Of a DNA stretch of 56,967 bases, positions 1-6,771 are shown piece after piece (position 1 is the first letter of the stretch; the number at the start of each line of letters is the position of its first letter). The position numbers and the translations under genes were made by a program. This DNA comes from a virus. The stretch spans positions 1-56,967 of the IMG/VR virus record IMGVR_UViG_3300042524_000351. One strand, written 5' to 3'. The notes below the pieces were generated by a model that had not been told where the DNA came from, ran no database searches, and saw only the letters and a list, made by a program, of their open reading frames with translations.

Positions 1-37
1 GTGCATCCTATTTCCTCCGCCCCACCCAAACGGCAAA

Positions 38-119
38 GCTCGGATGGCGGAATTGGTAGACGCGCTAGACTAAGGATCTAGTAGGGAAACCTGTGGAGGT
101 TCGAGTCCTCTTTCGAGCA
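38..119 (+). tRNA. tRNA-Leu, anticodon AAG (host gene, integration target)
   Basis: An 82-nt class II tRNA folds cleanly. The 7-bp acceptor stem is GCTCGGA/TTCGAGC. The anticodon stem CTAGA/TCTAG carries the loop CTAAGGA, giving anticodon AAG at 72-74. There is a short variable arm and a TTCGAGT T-loop, and the discriminator A is at 119. No CCA is encoded. The 3' part from position 69 is duplicated at 56842, so this is the host gene used as attB and left intact by integration. A34 in a bacterial Leu tRNA is less usual than G34. The gene is now followed by phage sequence rather than by its own terminator. Confidence 0.93.
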
Positions 120-126
120 CTTTCCT
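69..126 (+). repeat. attL core, 58-bp direct repeat of attR
   Basis: Positions 69-126 are identical to 56842-56899, and the match breaks at 68/56841 and at 127/56900. The repeat begins at the last base of the 5' anticodon-stem strand and runs seven bases past the tRNA 3' end. That is the usual footprint of a tyrosine recombinase that crosses over in an anticodon loop. Confidence 0.93.
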
Positions 127-185
127 TTAATAATCAAAGGAATACGGCGGACAAAACCGCCTCGGTTGACATGCCCTACAACGGC

Positions 186-1514
186 ATGAACGAGGCTGGC
201 GACAAAATGGCGACAAATCGGGGGAACGTCCCCCCCAAGGGGCGGAGCAAAAAAGCAGGCCCTTTTCTCAAGGTCAAAGCTGGCTCCGCTGTGGTGCCAA
301 TCTATCGCACGGAATCCAAAGGACGGGTTCGTTTCACCCTGAGCTTCTACCGGGACGGCCGCCGCATGCGGAAAATGTTCAACGATCTGGAGTCTGCCAA
401 AAAGGAGGCGTTGTTCGTGGCGCAGCGAATTCAATCCGGGATGCAGCATGTGACGGACCTCAAGCCGCATGAGCGCGACAGCTTCAAAGCAGCGGAGACC
501 CTGCTGGAAAAACTCGGGATTCCACTCTATGCCGCCGTGGAGGATTACGTCCGCGCCCGCACCCTGGCCGGAACTGAATCGCTTTCGGTGATGGCCACGG
601 AATACGGGAAGATGTTCGGCAACATCGTTCGCCGCGCCACAGTCCCGGAGGTGGTGGCCGAACTGCTCAAAATCCGCGAACAGGACGGGGCGAGCACCAA
701 GTATCTCGGCCAACTCCGCACCACTCTGAATCGCCTTGCGGCCAAGTTCCCCGGACCGATTCTCGAAGTCACTGGGCCGGACGTGGACGCCTGGTTGCGG
801 TCGTTGGATATTGTGGCGGTCACGCGCAATTCGATGCTGCGCTGCATCAAGGTGCTCTTCACCTTCGCCAAGGCCCAGAACTACCTGCCAGACGAGAAGA
901 ACACCGCCGTCGAGCAGATCCAGCAGGTGCGTGTGAAATCCGAAGATACGACGATCTTCTCACCCGAGGAGATGACGACGCTGCTGCACAATGCTTCGCC
1001 CGATCTGGTGCCCATCCTCGCCATCGGTGCCTTTGCCGGGATCCGCATGGCCGAACTTGAACGCCTCGACTGGAAAGCCGTGGATCTGGAGCGGAAGTTC
1101 ATCGAAGTGCGTGCCGGCCAGGCAAAGACTGCATCACGCCGTGTGATCCCGATCAGCGACAACCTCGCCGCCTGGCTGACACCACTGGAACGGAAAGGGA
1201 AGATCGTTCGGACGAAGGAATTGCAAACCCATGTGCCAGCGTTGGCCCGCGCCCTCAAGATGGAGTGGCCGCGCAACGTGCTCCGGGATTCATTCATCAG
1301 TTACCGCATTGCCATCGTCCAGAGTGCCGATCAGGTGGCGCTTGAGGCGGGCAACTCTGCGTCGATCATCTTCAAACACTACCGGGAGCTGACCACGCCC
1401 GAGGTCGCGGAGAAGTGGTTCGGCATTCTGCCCAAGGATGGACAGTGGGAAAACACCTTCCGCTTTGACCGCAAGAAGAGACGGGTGATCCTCAATGGAG
1501 TGGAGTGCGAGTGA
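186..1514 (+). CDS. int: Tyrosine-recombinase integrase
   Basis: Catalyses integration and excision at the tRNA-Leu site immediately upstream. The catalytic C-terminal half has box I Arg (G-I-R, R287 from this start), a basic beta-hairpin (AKTASRR), an N..R variant of the usual H..R motif (NVLRDSF), GNS where GHS is common, and a nucleophile Tyr in HYRE near residue 399. The N-terminal region is rich in Lys/Arg, as expected for arm-site binding. In-frame ATGs lie at 171, 186 and 207. I prefer 186 because a GTTGAC box lies 21 nt upstream, as at many other starts here, but 207 is possible. Reading could also continue from the tRNA transcript. The start region overlaps candidate arm-type sites at 198-217. 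Confidence 0.9.
   Translation: MNEAGDKMATNRGNVPPKGRSKKAGPFLKVKAGSAVVPIYRTESKGRVRFTLSFYRDGRRMRKMFNDLESAKKEALFVAQRIQSGMQHVTDLKPHERDSFKAAETLLEKLGIPLYAAVEDYVRARTLAGTESLSVMATEYGKMFGNIVRRATVPEVVAELLKIREQDGASTKYLGQLRTTLNRLAAKFPGPILEVTGPDVDAWLRSLDIVAVTRNSMLRCIKVLFTFAKAQNYLPDEKNTAVEQIQQVRVKSEDTTIFSPEEMTTLLHNASPDLVPILAIGAFAGIRMAELERLDWKAVDLERKFIEVRAGQAKTASRRVIPISDNLAAWLTPLERKGKIVRTKELQTHVPALARALKMEWPRNVLRDSFISYRIAIVQSADQVALEAGNSASIIFKHYRELTTPEVAEKWFGILPKDGQWENTFRFDRKKRRVILNGVECE
198..217 (+). other. Candidate integrase arm-type sites, left end
   Basis: Two copies of GGCGACAAA lie at 198-206 and 209-217, 11 bp apart. A matching pair lies at 56707-56725 near the other end of the element, on the same strand and 10 bp apart. 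Paired direct repeats on both sides of the core are what integrase arm sites look like. They also overlap the integrase N-terminal codons, so coding constraint could explain the left copy. Confidence 0.45.
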
Positions 1515-1694
1515 TACTGTTCAATCCGCGCGCCAACGGTGCCTAACGGACGCGGAATGGTTTTGTGGGGGCTGGTCATATTGCCATCCCTTGTGCGGCC
1601 GGAACGTGCTCCTACGCGGCACCAAACGCATAATCCGGGGCAAGGAGCGCAGCCTCCTCACCCCGGATTTGTGACGAACGAAAAATGGTGCCAT
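1515..1694. repeat. Dispersed intergenic repeat, copy 1 (after int)
   Basis: This gene-free stretch after the integrase stop carries the first of three related intergenic elements. GTTCAATCCG is at 1519-1528, CCAACGG then CTAACGG follow (to 1549), a 22-bp block at 1577-1598 is identical to 24915-24936, and AAAAATGGTGC is near 1681. The other copies start at 24836 and 25967. All three begin 5-12 nt after a stop codon. The function is unknown; a short hairpin around GCCAACGGTGC can form. Confidence 0.6.
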
Positions 1695-1886
1695 TCAGGC
1701 CTTGAAACTCTGGTTCGACTGCCCGTCGTCCAGCAAGTCGCCAATGCGGTTCACCGCGTCCTTGAGGATCGAGGCAGCGGCGAACACGATCACGCCGACC
1801 TTCGGGTCCACGAATGGAATGACGTTGAGTGCGGAAACAAGTCCCGCGATTTTCCCGACAAAGCTGAGATATTTGAGTGCTTTCAT
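1695..1886 (-). CDS. Small membrane protein, holin-like
   Basis: A 63-residue protein with two hydrophobic stretches (about residues 8-25 and 29-42) separated by a Pro/Asp turn, then a polar, charged C-terminus. The size and topology fit a small class II holin or another phage membrane peptide, but no family motif is visible. An AGGAG ribosome site precedes the ATG, and a GTTGAC box (1904-1909) sits 23 nt upstream of the start, as for the phage late genes. It is separated from the late operon by the inserted HNH/GIY-YIG pair on the opposite strand, so it was probably the last gene of that operon. Confidence 0.6.
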   Translation of the reverse strand: MKALKYLSFVGKIAGLVSALNVIPFVDPKVGVIVFAAASILKDAVNRIGDLLDDGQSNQSFKA

Positions 1887-2020
1887 GGCTCCTGGGGAGC
1901 GGTGTCAACGGGCGTGGGTGGATTGTGATTGGATTCGTTCCGCTGTAAGGGTAAGAGCTTGTCGGTGAAATCGGCCTGCGAAAGTGTCACTGGACGAAAT
2001 CTGCCTTTCCTATTCCACAA

Positions 2021-2722
2021 ATGTGTCGAAAATCAAAAAGTTGCTCAGATCTTGGGACAAACGTTTCCTTATGGGATAAGCGTTCACCACTTCCTCCGCC
2101 ATCGTGGTTCAAAGACCAGTTGCTGATATTTGTGGAGGCCGCAGAGCTCGCTGCTTACGGAGATCTGGTTGGCGCAGTAATGATGATCGGTAGGATGAGA
2201 AGCGATGAGATGCGACATTGGTTCGTCGAACATGGTCAGTCGTCCGGTGGGCATCGCAAGAAGCATTTTCAGATCGCAGTCCCAGTTGTATCGCCAGAAA
2301 ATTTTGATGTGATCCGTGAGCCGAAGAGATTCGAACACCAGGTTTTTATGCGGGATAACTACACCTGCCGCTATTGTGATTTACAATTACTGTCGAAGGA
2401 GGTGCTCGTGGCGTTCGAGCGTGTAGTAGGTACTGATGTTTTTACGACTACTGGCTCCAACGCACAGCAACATGGCGCAGTTCATGCCTTCAAGATAGTT
2501 GCCGATCATGTAGTCCCCTACAAGCTGGGAGGAAGAACCAACCTAGATAACCTTGTATCAGCATGCCCCGCGTGCAACTATGGAAAGCATAATTACACAG
2601 TTGAGCAGATGGATATTCAAGATCCGCGTAACCATCAGCCAGTGATATCAACTTGGGACGGGCTCTTGCATCTTGTTCCGCAACTAAAGATTCAGAAGAT
2701 GCGCCATGACGCACACTTATAG
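2021..2722 (+). CDS. HNH endonuclease
   Basis: A 233-residue protein with a C-terminal zinc-ribbon HNH domain. CxxC is at about 116-119 (CRYC), the first catalytic His is in DHVVP (H163), the Asn is in NLDNLV (about 177), a second CxxC is at 182-185 (CPAC), and NYGKH follows. This layout is typical of HNH nucleases of restriction, homing or defence type. The N-terminal 100 residues are unrecognised. The gene is AT-richer than the phage genes around it and runs against the late operon, so it is likely acquired cargo. The downstream GIY-YIG gene starts 35 nt after its stop and is probably co-transcribed. The start is uncertain; the first ATG is used. Confidence 0.75.
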   Translation: MCRKSKSCSDLGTNVSLWDKRSPLPPPSWFKDQLLIFVEAAELAAYGDLVGAVMMIGRMRSDEMRHWFVEHGQSSGGHRKKHFQIAVPVVSPENFDVIREPKRFEHQVFMRDNYTCRYCDLQLLSKEVLVAFERVVGTDVFTTTGSNAQQHGAVHAFKIVADHVVPYKLGGRTNLDNLVSACPACNYGKHNYTVEQMDIQDPRNHQPVISTWDGLLHLVPQLKIQKMRHDAHL

Positions 2723-2757
2723 ACTTTGCTTTACGACAAAAACACCAGGCCACACCA

Positions 2758-3324
2758 ATGATTGACTGCTCTATTGAAACCAACCCTTGCCAATACAAAG
2801 GTGATTACAGCGTGTTTGATGCTATCGCTAAGAAGGAGCTTAGAGAGCTTCCTTTAGCCAACGAAATTCTCAATCACAGTAATTTTTGTTCGTCGATATA
2901 CTTGGATATGACCAACATAGATGTTTTAACGATTAGTGACTATCTCGGTTCACTAAAAAAATTGATGGGCGTGTATTTTCTTTGGGTGGACAGCGGTGAT
3001 TATTGCGAGGTGCACCGCATTCATAAGATGATCTGTGTTTATGTTGGCAAGGGTGGGGCCAAGCTGCGGGTCGAGCAACATATCAAAGATAAATGGCCAA
3101 AGGATGAGAGGTTTTTCGTTTCATTTTTTGAGTGTTCAAATCGTATTGCCAAATACACTGAACAACTATTTCTCGATACTTACCTGTTTTATCTGAACAG
3201 CAACGAAATGAGCGGGCAGGATTACTTATTTGGATTCTGGGATAGTCATAGATACGACAACGGCACAGAGGCGCAAAGACTCGGTGACATCCTTGTAGAG
3301 CGAATTTATCCAGAGACCCTGTGA
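2758..3324 (+). CDS. GIY-YIG-type nuclease-like protein
   Basis: A 188-residue protein whose middle carries the GIY-YIG signature in degenerate form: GVY at 71-73, VYVGKGG at 94-100, a conserved-position Arg (R104), and a candidate metal-binding Glu at E135 (YTEQ). The first 70 residues are unrecognised. It follows the HNH gene on the same strand and ends just before a rho-independent terminator, so the two form a compact two-nuclease transcription unit. Base composition (AT-rich) differs from the flanking phage genes. It could be a homing-type, anti-phage or DNA-repair nuclease; the sequence does not decide between these. Confidence 0.65.
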   Translation: MIDCSIETNPCQYKGDYSVFDAIAKKELRELPLANEILNHSNFCSSIYLDMTNIDVLTISDYLGSLKKLMGVYFLWVDSGDYCEVHRIHKMICVYVGKGGAKLRVEQHIKDKWPKDERFFVSFFECSNRIAKYTEQLFLDTYLFYLNSNEMSGQDYLFGFWDSHRYDNGTEAQRLGDILVERIYPETL

Positions 3325-3328
3325 ACAT

Positions 3329-3352
3329 GGCCGCCAAAAAAGCGGCGTTTTT
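3329..3352 (+). terminator. Rho-independent terminator of the HNH/GIY-YIG unit
   Basis: Stem GCCGC (3330-3334) pairs with GCGGC (3342-3346) across an A-rich loop and is followed by five T at 3348-3352. It lies 5 nt after the GIY-YIG stop codon and separates this unit from the convergent phage late operon. Confidence 0.75.
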
Positions 3353-3365
3353 CGCATCTCGACTT

Positions 3366-3554
3366 TCACCTTTTCCGCCACTTCCGCACCATCGCCACCA
3401 GCGACATGATGCCGACGGCCAAGCCCACGAGCAATGACGCCACACGCAGGTGCCATTCGATTTGCTCTTGGTATGATGTGATGACGCCCAACACCGGCGA
3501 GGCGATGCCGACGATAGCTTTGGAAACGTAGTCGAGGTCGATGGGTGAGCGCAT
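3366..3554 (-). CDS. Small membrane protein, candidate holin
   Basis: A 62-residue protein with two hydrophobic segments (about 13-26 and 38-55) and a strongly basic C-terminus (RKWRKR), the usual shape of a phage holin. It is the last gene of the contiguous late operon, downstream of the exported proteins. The start codon has no clear Shine-Dalgarno but has GTTGAC at 3569-3574, exactly 20 nt upstream; that box contains the TGA stop of the preceding gene. The holin role is inferred from size, charge and position. Confidence 0.55.
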   Translation of the reverse strand: MRSPIDLDYVSKAIVGIASPVLGVITSYQEQIEWHLRVASLLVGLAVGIMSLVAMVRKWRKR

Positions 3555-3569
3555 TGGCTGGGATGGCTG

Positions 3570-4142
3570 TCAACGGCCGGGTTTGCCGTCGAGATCGGGC
3601 GGATGATCGTGGCGTAGGTATTTCTCCGCCCAAGCCGTGTAGCGGGCAGTGAGAGTGTTGTAGGTATCGGTGTCACCTGCCGCCTTCGCTGCCGCGATGT
3701 CTTTGAGCAGTTGCCTCATCCATTGGCCGTGCGGCTCACTCCAGATGAACTGTAGTTTGATTGTGAACGGATCGAAGCTCATCGGCGCAATGACCGGGAG
3801 TGGTTTCGACGATGGAATTGCTTCCATGTTATCCGGAGCATCGAATGGCGTGATGGTGTGTGCGCGGATTGGCTCAGGTTTGATTGGAGACGGAACCTGA
3901 TGTGCCGGCAACTGTCTCACGGTTGGCACCGCAGTCGGCTCCATGTTTGGCACTTCCGGAAGCCGATTTGTTGTATCCATGTCGAGTGCATGTGTTGCGC
4001 CTTCCGCGAAATGCGGTGCCTTGGCTTTGCGCTCCCTGATCGCGGCTACGACTAACCCGTCCAAACCCGGTGTGACCGGGAATGGCTTGGCGTGCGCCAA
4101 GGAAGCAAGGGACGCAGTGAGGATGAATAGACGAGCCTTCAT
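3570..4142 (-). CDS. Exported hypothetical protein 1
   Basis: A 190-residue protein with a clear Sec signal peptide: a basic start (MKAR), a hydrophobic core, and a probable AHA cleavage site near residue 18. The mature part is Pro-rich in its first half and has a Trp/Tyr-containing helical C-terminus. I recognise no enzyme motif. It is the last of three consecutive exported proteins (with 4166-5215 and 5231-6103) between the tail-tip genes and the holin-like gene, so a role in lysis, envelope passage or host-surface change is possible. The start was chosen at the ATG that begins the signal peptide. Confidence 0.6.
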   Translation of the reverse strand: MKARLFILTASLASLAHAKPFPVTPGLDGLVVAAIRERKAKAPHFAEGATHALDMDTTNRLPEVPNMEPTAVPTVRQLPAHQVPSPIKPEPIRAHTITPFDAPDNMEAIPSSKPLPVIAPMSFDPFTIKLQFIWSEPHGQWMRQLLKDIAAAKAAGDTDTYNTLTARYTAWAEKYLRHDHPPDLDGKPGR

Positions 4143-4165
4143 GATAGTGGTTGCTGCTTCAGCGG

Positions 4166-5215
4166 TCAGTCGTTCGCAATCGTTGCTTTCCGCCACTGCT
4201 CGTATGCGACCTCGCCTTTGATGAGCATCACGCTGCCGAGTCCCTGGGCATACGACACCGACTCGCCCCATGAGGTGAGGAAGGTGCCGTTGCGTTCCGC
4301 CGCTTCTTGAACGATTTCGGCGACGGCTTCTTGGGCGGACCAGTCGAGTTCGTTCGGAAGCTCAATAGGAAGTTCGAGGGCGGCGACGGTTTCGCGAAGT
4401 CCTGTGAATTTTGGAGCCTTCAATGCAGCGAGGATCGGAGCGAATGCGGCATCGAATTGCTCTCCCTCGGTAGGCAGTCCTTGAGCTTGCCGCTTTTCGA
4501 CGAGAAGCTGGGCGAGTTTGAGCATGATCTTGTTCCGACCAGCGGTGAAGGTGTCTGCCGAAATGTGCGCGGGTTGAGTGGCGAGATCGATCCACTCGGA
4601 CACTTTCATGGAAGAACGCCAAAAACCTGGACGGCGCAGTACATAGACGTTGCGGAACTCGTAGTAGCCTTCTCCGCGAATCGCGCCCGTAGGTAGCAAG
4701 GTAGCGATGTCGTCCATTCGGGCGGCGATGCCGGGGCGGTGCATTCCGGCATACCGGATCACCTCGATGTCCTGAGGCACTAGCTTGGGCTTGGCCGCGA
4801 TGTGGTCGAGCAACTCGGCGCGCTTCAGCGGGGTGATGGACTGAATGATGTCGCTCGCTTCAAACTTCCACACGGGACGCAGATCGAATGGTTTCTGCAT
4901 GTAGCGGTCAGCGAGGATGTCGTCGGGATCTGGTAGCGTGCTTGCCTCCCATGCCTCACGCCAGTCGGGGCCGATCAGCTTTGCGACGAGATCGACGGCA
5001 TCCGACTGCGCCTTGGTGACGGCAGAGACAAGTTTGGGATCGACGGTGCCCGGAGGATTAGTCGCGGCAGCAGCAGCTTGGGCCTGAGTGAGTGCAGCTT
5101 GCGCTGCGACAATCTTGGCGTCCCGAGCTTTCGCTCGGTCAAGGAGGGTTGGTTGAGCGGCAACAGCGTGTAGTGCGCCGATGATGGTGATTGCGATGGC
5201 AGTCAGTGGTTTCAT
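4166..5215 (-). CDS. Exported hypothetical protein 2
   Basis: A 349-residue protein with a signal peptide (MKPL start, hydrophobic core, AVAA cleavage site near residue 20) followed by an Ala/Gln-rich helical stretch (about 25-60) and a longer unrecognised domain. Phages usually export few proteins by Sec, so this one and its two neighbours are unusual. It lies 15 nt downstream of the preceding exported-protein gene, on the same strand and probably in the same late transcript. No catalytic motif is evident. Confidence 0.6.
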   Translation of the reverse strand: MKPLTAIAITIIGALHAVAAQPTLLDRAKARDAKIVAAQAALTQAQAAAAATNPPGTVDPKLVSAVTKAQSDAVDLVAKLIGPDWREAWEASTLPDPDDILADRYMQKPFDLRPVWKFEASDIIQSITPLKRAELLDHIAAKPKLVPQDIEVIRYAGMHRPGIAARMDDIATLLPTGAIRGEGYYEFRNVYVLRRPGFWRSSMKVSEWIDLATQPAHISADTFTAGRNKIMLKLAQLLVEKRQAQGLPTEGEQFDAAFAPILAALKAPKFTGLRETVAALELPIELPNELDWSAQEAVAEIVQEAAERNGTFLTSWGESVSYAQGLGSVMLIKGEVAYEQWRKATIAND

Positions 5216-5230
5216 TGTGGTGGTTGTTGG

Positions 5231-6103
5231 TTATGGGGTGAGAGTGATCCGGCTCTTGCGCCACTCGACGGGGTGCATGGAGTTCCAGACATCCGAGTTA
5301 TTCGGGTGCTTCGGTTTTCCAGCGGGAGATTCGACCTGATAGATCCAGACGAGCTTGTCATGGTTCTGCTGCATCCACTCAATAGCTCCGAGGTTGTCCC
5401 GGCTTGGTTGGAACAGGACCGTGTATCCAGGCGTGCCTCCAGGTTGCAGTTGGGCGGTGAGTGACGAGTTCTCGTCCCACTTCACGCGCTTGAACTCGGT
5501 GTTGTCGCCGGGGTTGGCCGACTGGTTGGCGAAGTAAACCCAAGCGTCGGGATCGCCGGATCCAAGTCCCCATTCGGCATCAGCCGGTATACCAGTGGTG
5601 CAGAACCGATACACGAAGTATTCCTTCTTCACGCTGTATGCTATCCCGGTGTTTGAACTGAATACTGAGCAATCCCAAGGGTCGGCCACGTTCTCAAAGG
5701 ATGCCAGTCCGTCCTGACCGAATGTCCATCCCGAGCCGTTCCATTCTGCCAGAAAATCGGTGCCAAGCGCACGGTATTGCTTCCGCCCATTTACCTCCAC
5801 TCCGGTCGGAATGTAGTTGTGAGTGAACAGGTCGTTCTTCTTGAGTAGGAATCCCGGCTCGAAGTTCGTGAGGCTGGCCCGCACCTGAACTTCGACGTAG
5901 CCCTCGGGGATACGGATCTGAAAAACCGGGAAGCCGTCCTTGGTGGTGACGCTCGGTTGATTGATGTCGTCAGTCGGAGTGAGCACCTTTGATTCGCTGG
6001 TCAAATTGCCCAAGCGCGTGCCTGTCTCCGCAGGTGGAAACGCGAACACGGTCGCAACGGCGGCAATGGTCGCCAAGGACAGGAGTATGACAGATGGCTT
6101 CAT
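5231..6103 (-). CDS. Exported or membrane-anchored hypothetical protein 3
   Basis: A protein of about 290 residues starting with a signal-peptide-like segment (MKPS, hydrophobic to about residue 22, then FPPAE). The rest is rich in Gly, Asn, Trp and aromatic residues with beta character, as in surface or receptor-interacting proteins. The ATG overlaps the TGA stop of the upstream gene by one base (TGATG), so translation is probably coupled to it. It could be a tail-tip or host-envelope protein; the function is unknown. Confidence 0.6.
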   Translation of the reverse strand: MKPSVILLSLATIAAVATVFAFPPAETGTRLGNLTSESKVLTPTDDINQPSVTTKDGFPVFQIRIPEGYVEVQVRASLTNFEPGFLLKKNDLFTHNYIPTGVEVNGRKQYRALGTDFLAEWNGSGWTFGQDGLASFENVADPWDCSVFSSNTGIAYSVKKEYFVYRFCTTGIPADAEWGLGSGDPDAWVYFANQSANPGDNTEFKRVKWDENSSLTAQLQPGGTPGYTVLFQPSRDNLGAIEWMQQNHDKLVWIYQVESPAGKPKHPNNSDVWNSMHPVEWRKSRITLTP

Positions 6104-6747
6104 CAAATGACGTTCTTGGATTTGAGTGTGGAAATGAGGGTTGCCAGCACATCCATGGTGTCGTCGATGGATGCGGAGTTTGGATTGAACGACTTGAGTT
6201 CGTTGCGCAGCGTGACGGTGTATCCCTCGTCGGATTTGAGAACGATGTTGCCGGGAGGTGGGTATGGCGGGTTCGCGCTCTGTGGCGTTCCCTCGTCTCC
6301 CCGGTTCACATCGTTCTCGACGATCACGAGGAAGGTGCGCGTGCTGGTCGAATCACTCGCTCCGTCGCGCCATGTCACTTCACCCATCAGGGTGATTTCC
6401 GAAAGTTCTGATCCGGTGGATGATCCGACACCCAGAGCGGAATCAAGCTCCAGCGTGTTGAAGCTTGGCGAGCATTGGTAAACCGGACTTTCCGCACCCG
6501 GGTCCGGCATGGTCCATTCGTCGGTGTGGACGAGATAGCCGACATCGTATCGTGCGCGTGGCTTCACCCCGAATTTGATTTCGAGGCTGACGGGATCGCC
6601 AATCGTCACGCTGGTTGATCCATTCCGCAGGAACGCGACTTCTAACCGAGCAGCATCACCCCGCTTGAATCGCAACGAAGTGACCGGATTACGGAAACCC
6701 GGACCTTCGATGAGTTGGAGCGATTCAAGATCGACGTAGAGCTTCAC
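6103..6747 (-). CDS. Tail-tip region hypothetical protein
   Basis: A 214-residue beta-rich protein with no signal peptide, placed right after the large tail-fibre-like gene. Its position and composition suggest a tail-tip or baseplate-side component. The start is GTG with only a weak ribosome site, but a GTTGAC box (6762-6767) lies exactly 20 nt upstream. Its stop overlaps the start of the next gene, and its C-terminus is Asn/Ser-rich and helical. No family recognised. Confidence 0.55.
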   Translation of the reverse strand: MKLYVDLESLQLIEGPGFRNPVTSLRFKRGDAARLEVAFLRNGSTSVTIGDPVSLEIKFGVKPRARYDVGYLVHTDEWTMPDPGAESPVYQCSPSFNTLELDSALGVGSSTGSELSEITLMGEVTWRDGASDSTSTRTFLVIVENDVNRGDEGTPQSANPPYPPPGNIVLKSDEGYTVTLRNELKSFNPNSASIDDTMDVLATLISTLKSKNVI

Positions 6748-6771
6748 GCCAGTGCCCTGCTGTCAACCGAG

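Noticed and set aside
1695-1886. CI-type lysogeny repressor near the integrase
   Set aside because: No HTH plus cleavage-domain protein is seen here; the only gene is a small membrane protein. The lysogeny switch is more likely the XRE gene at 22236 or the HTH fusion at 43844.
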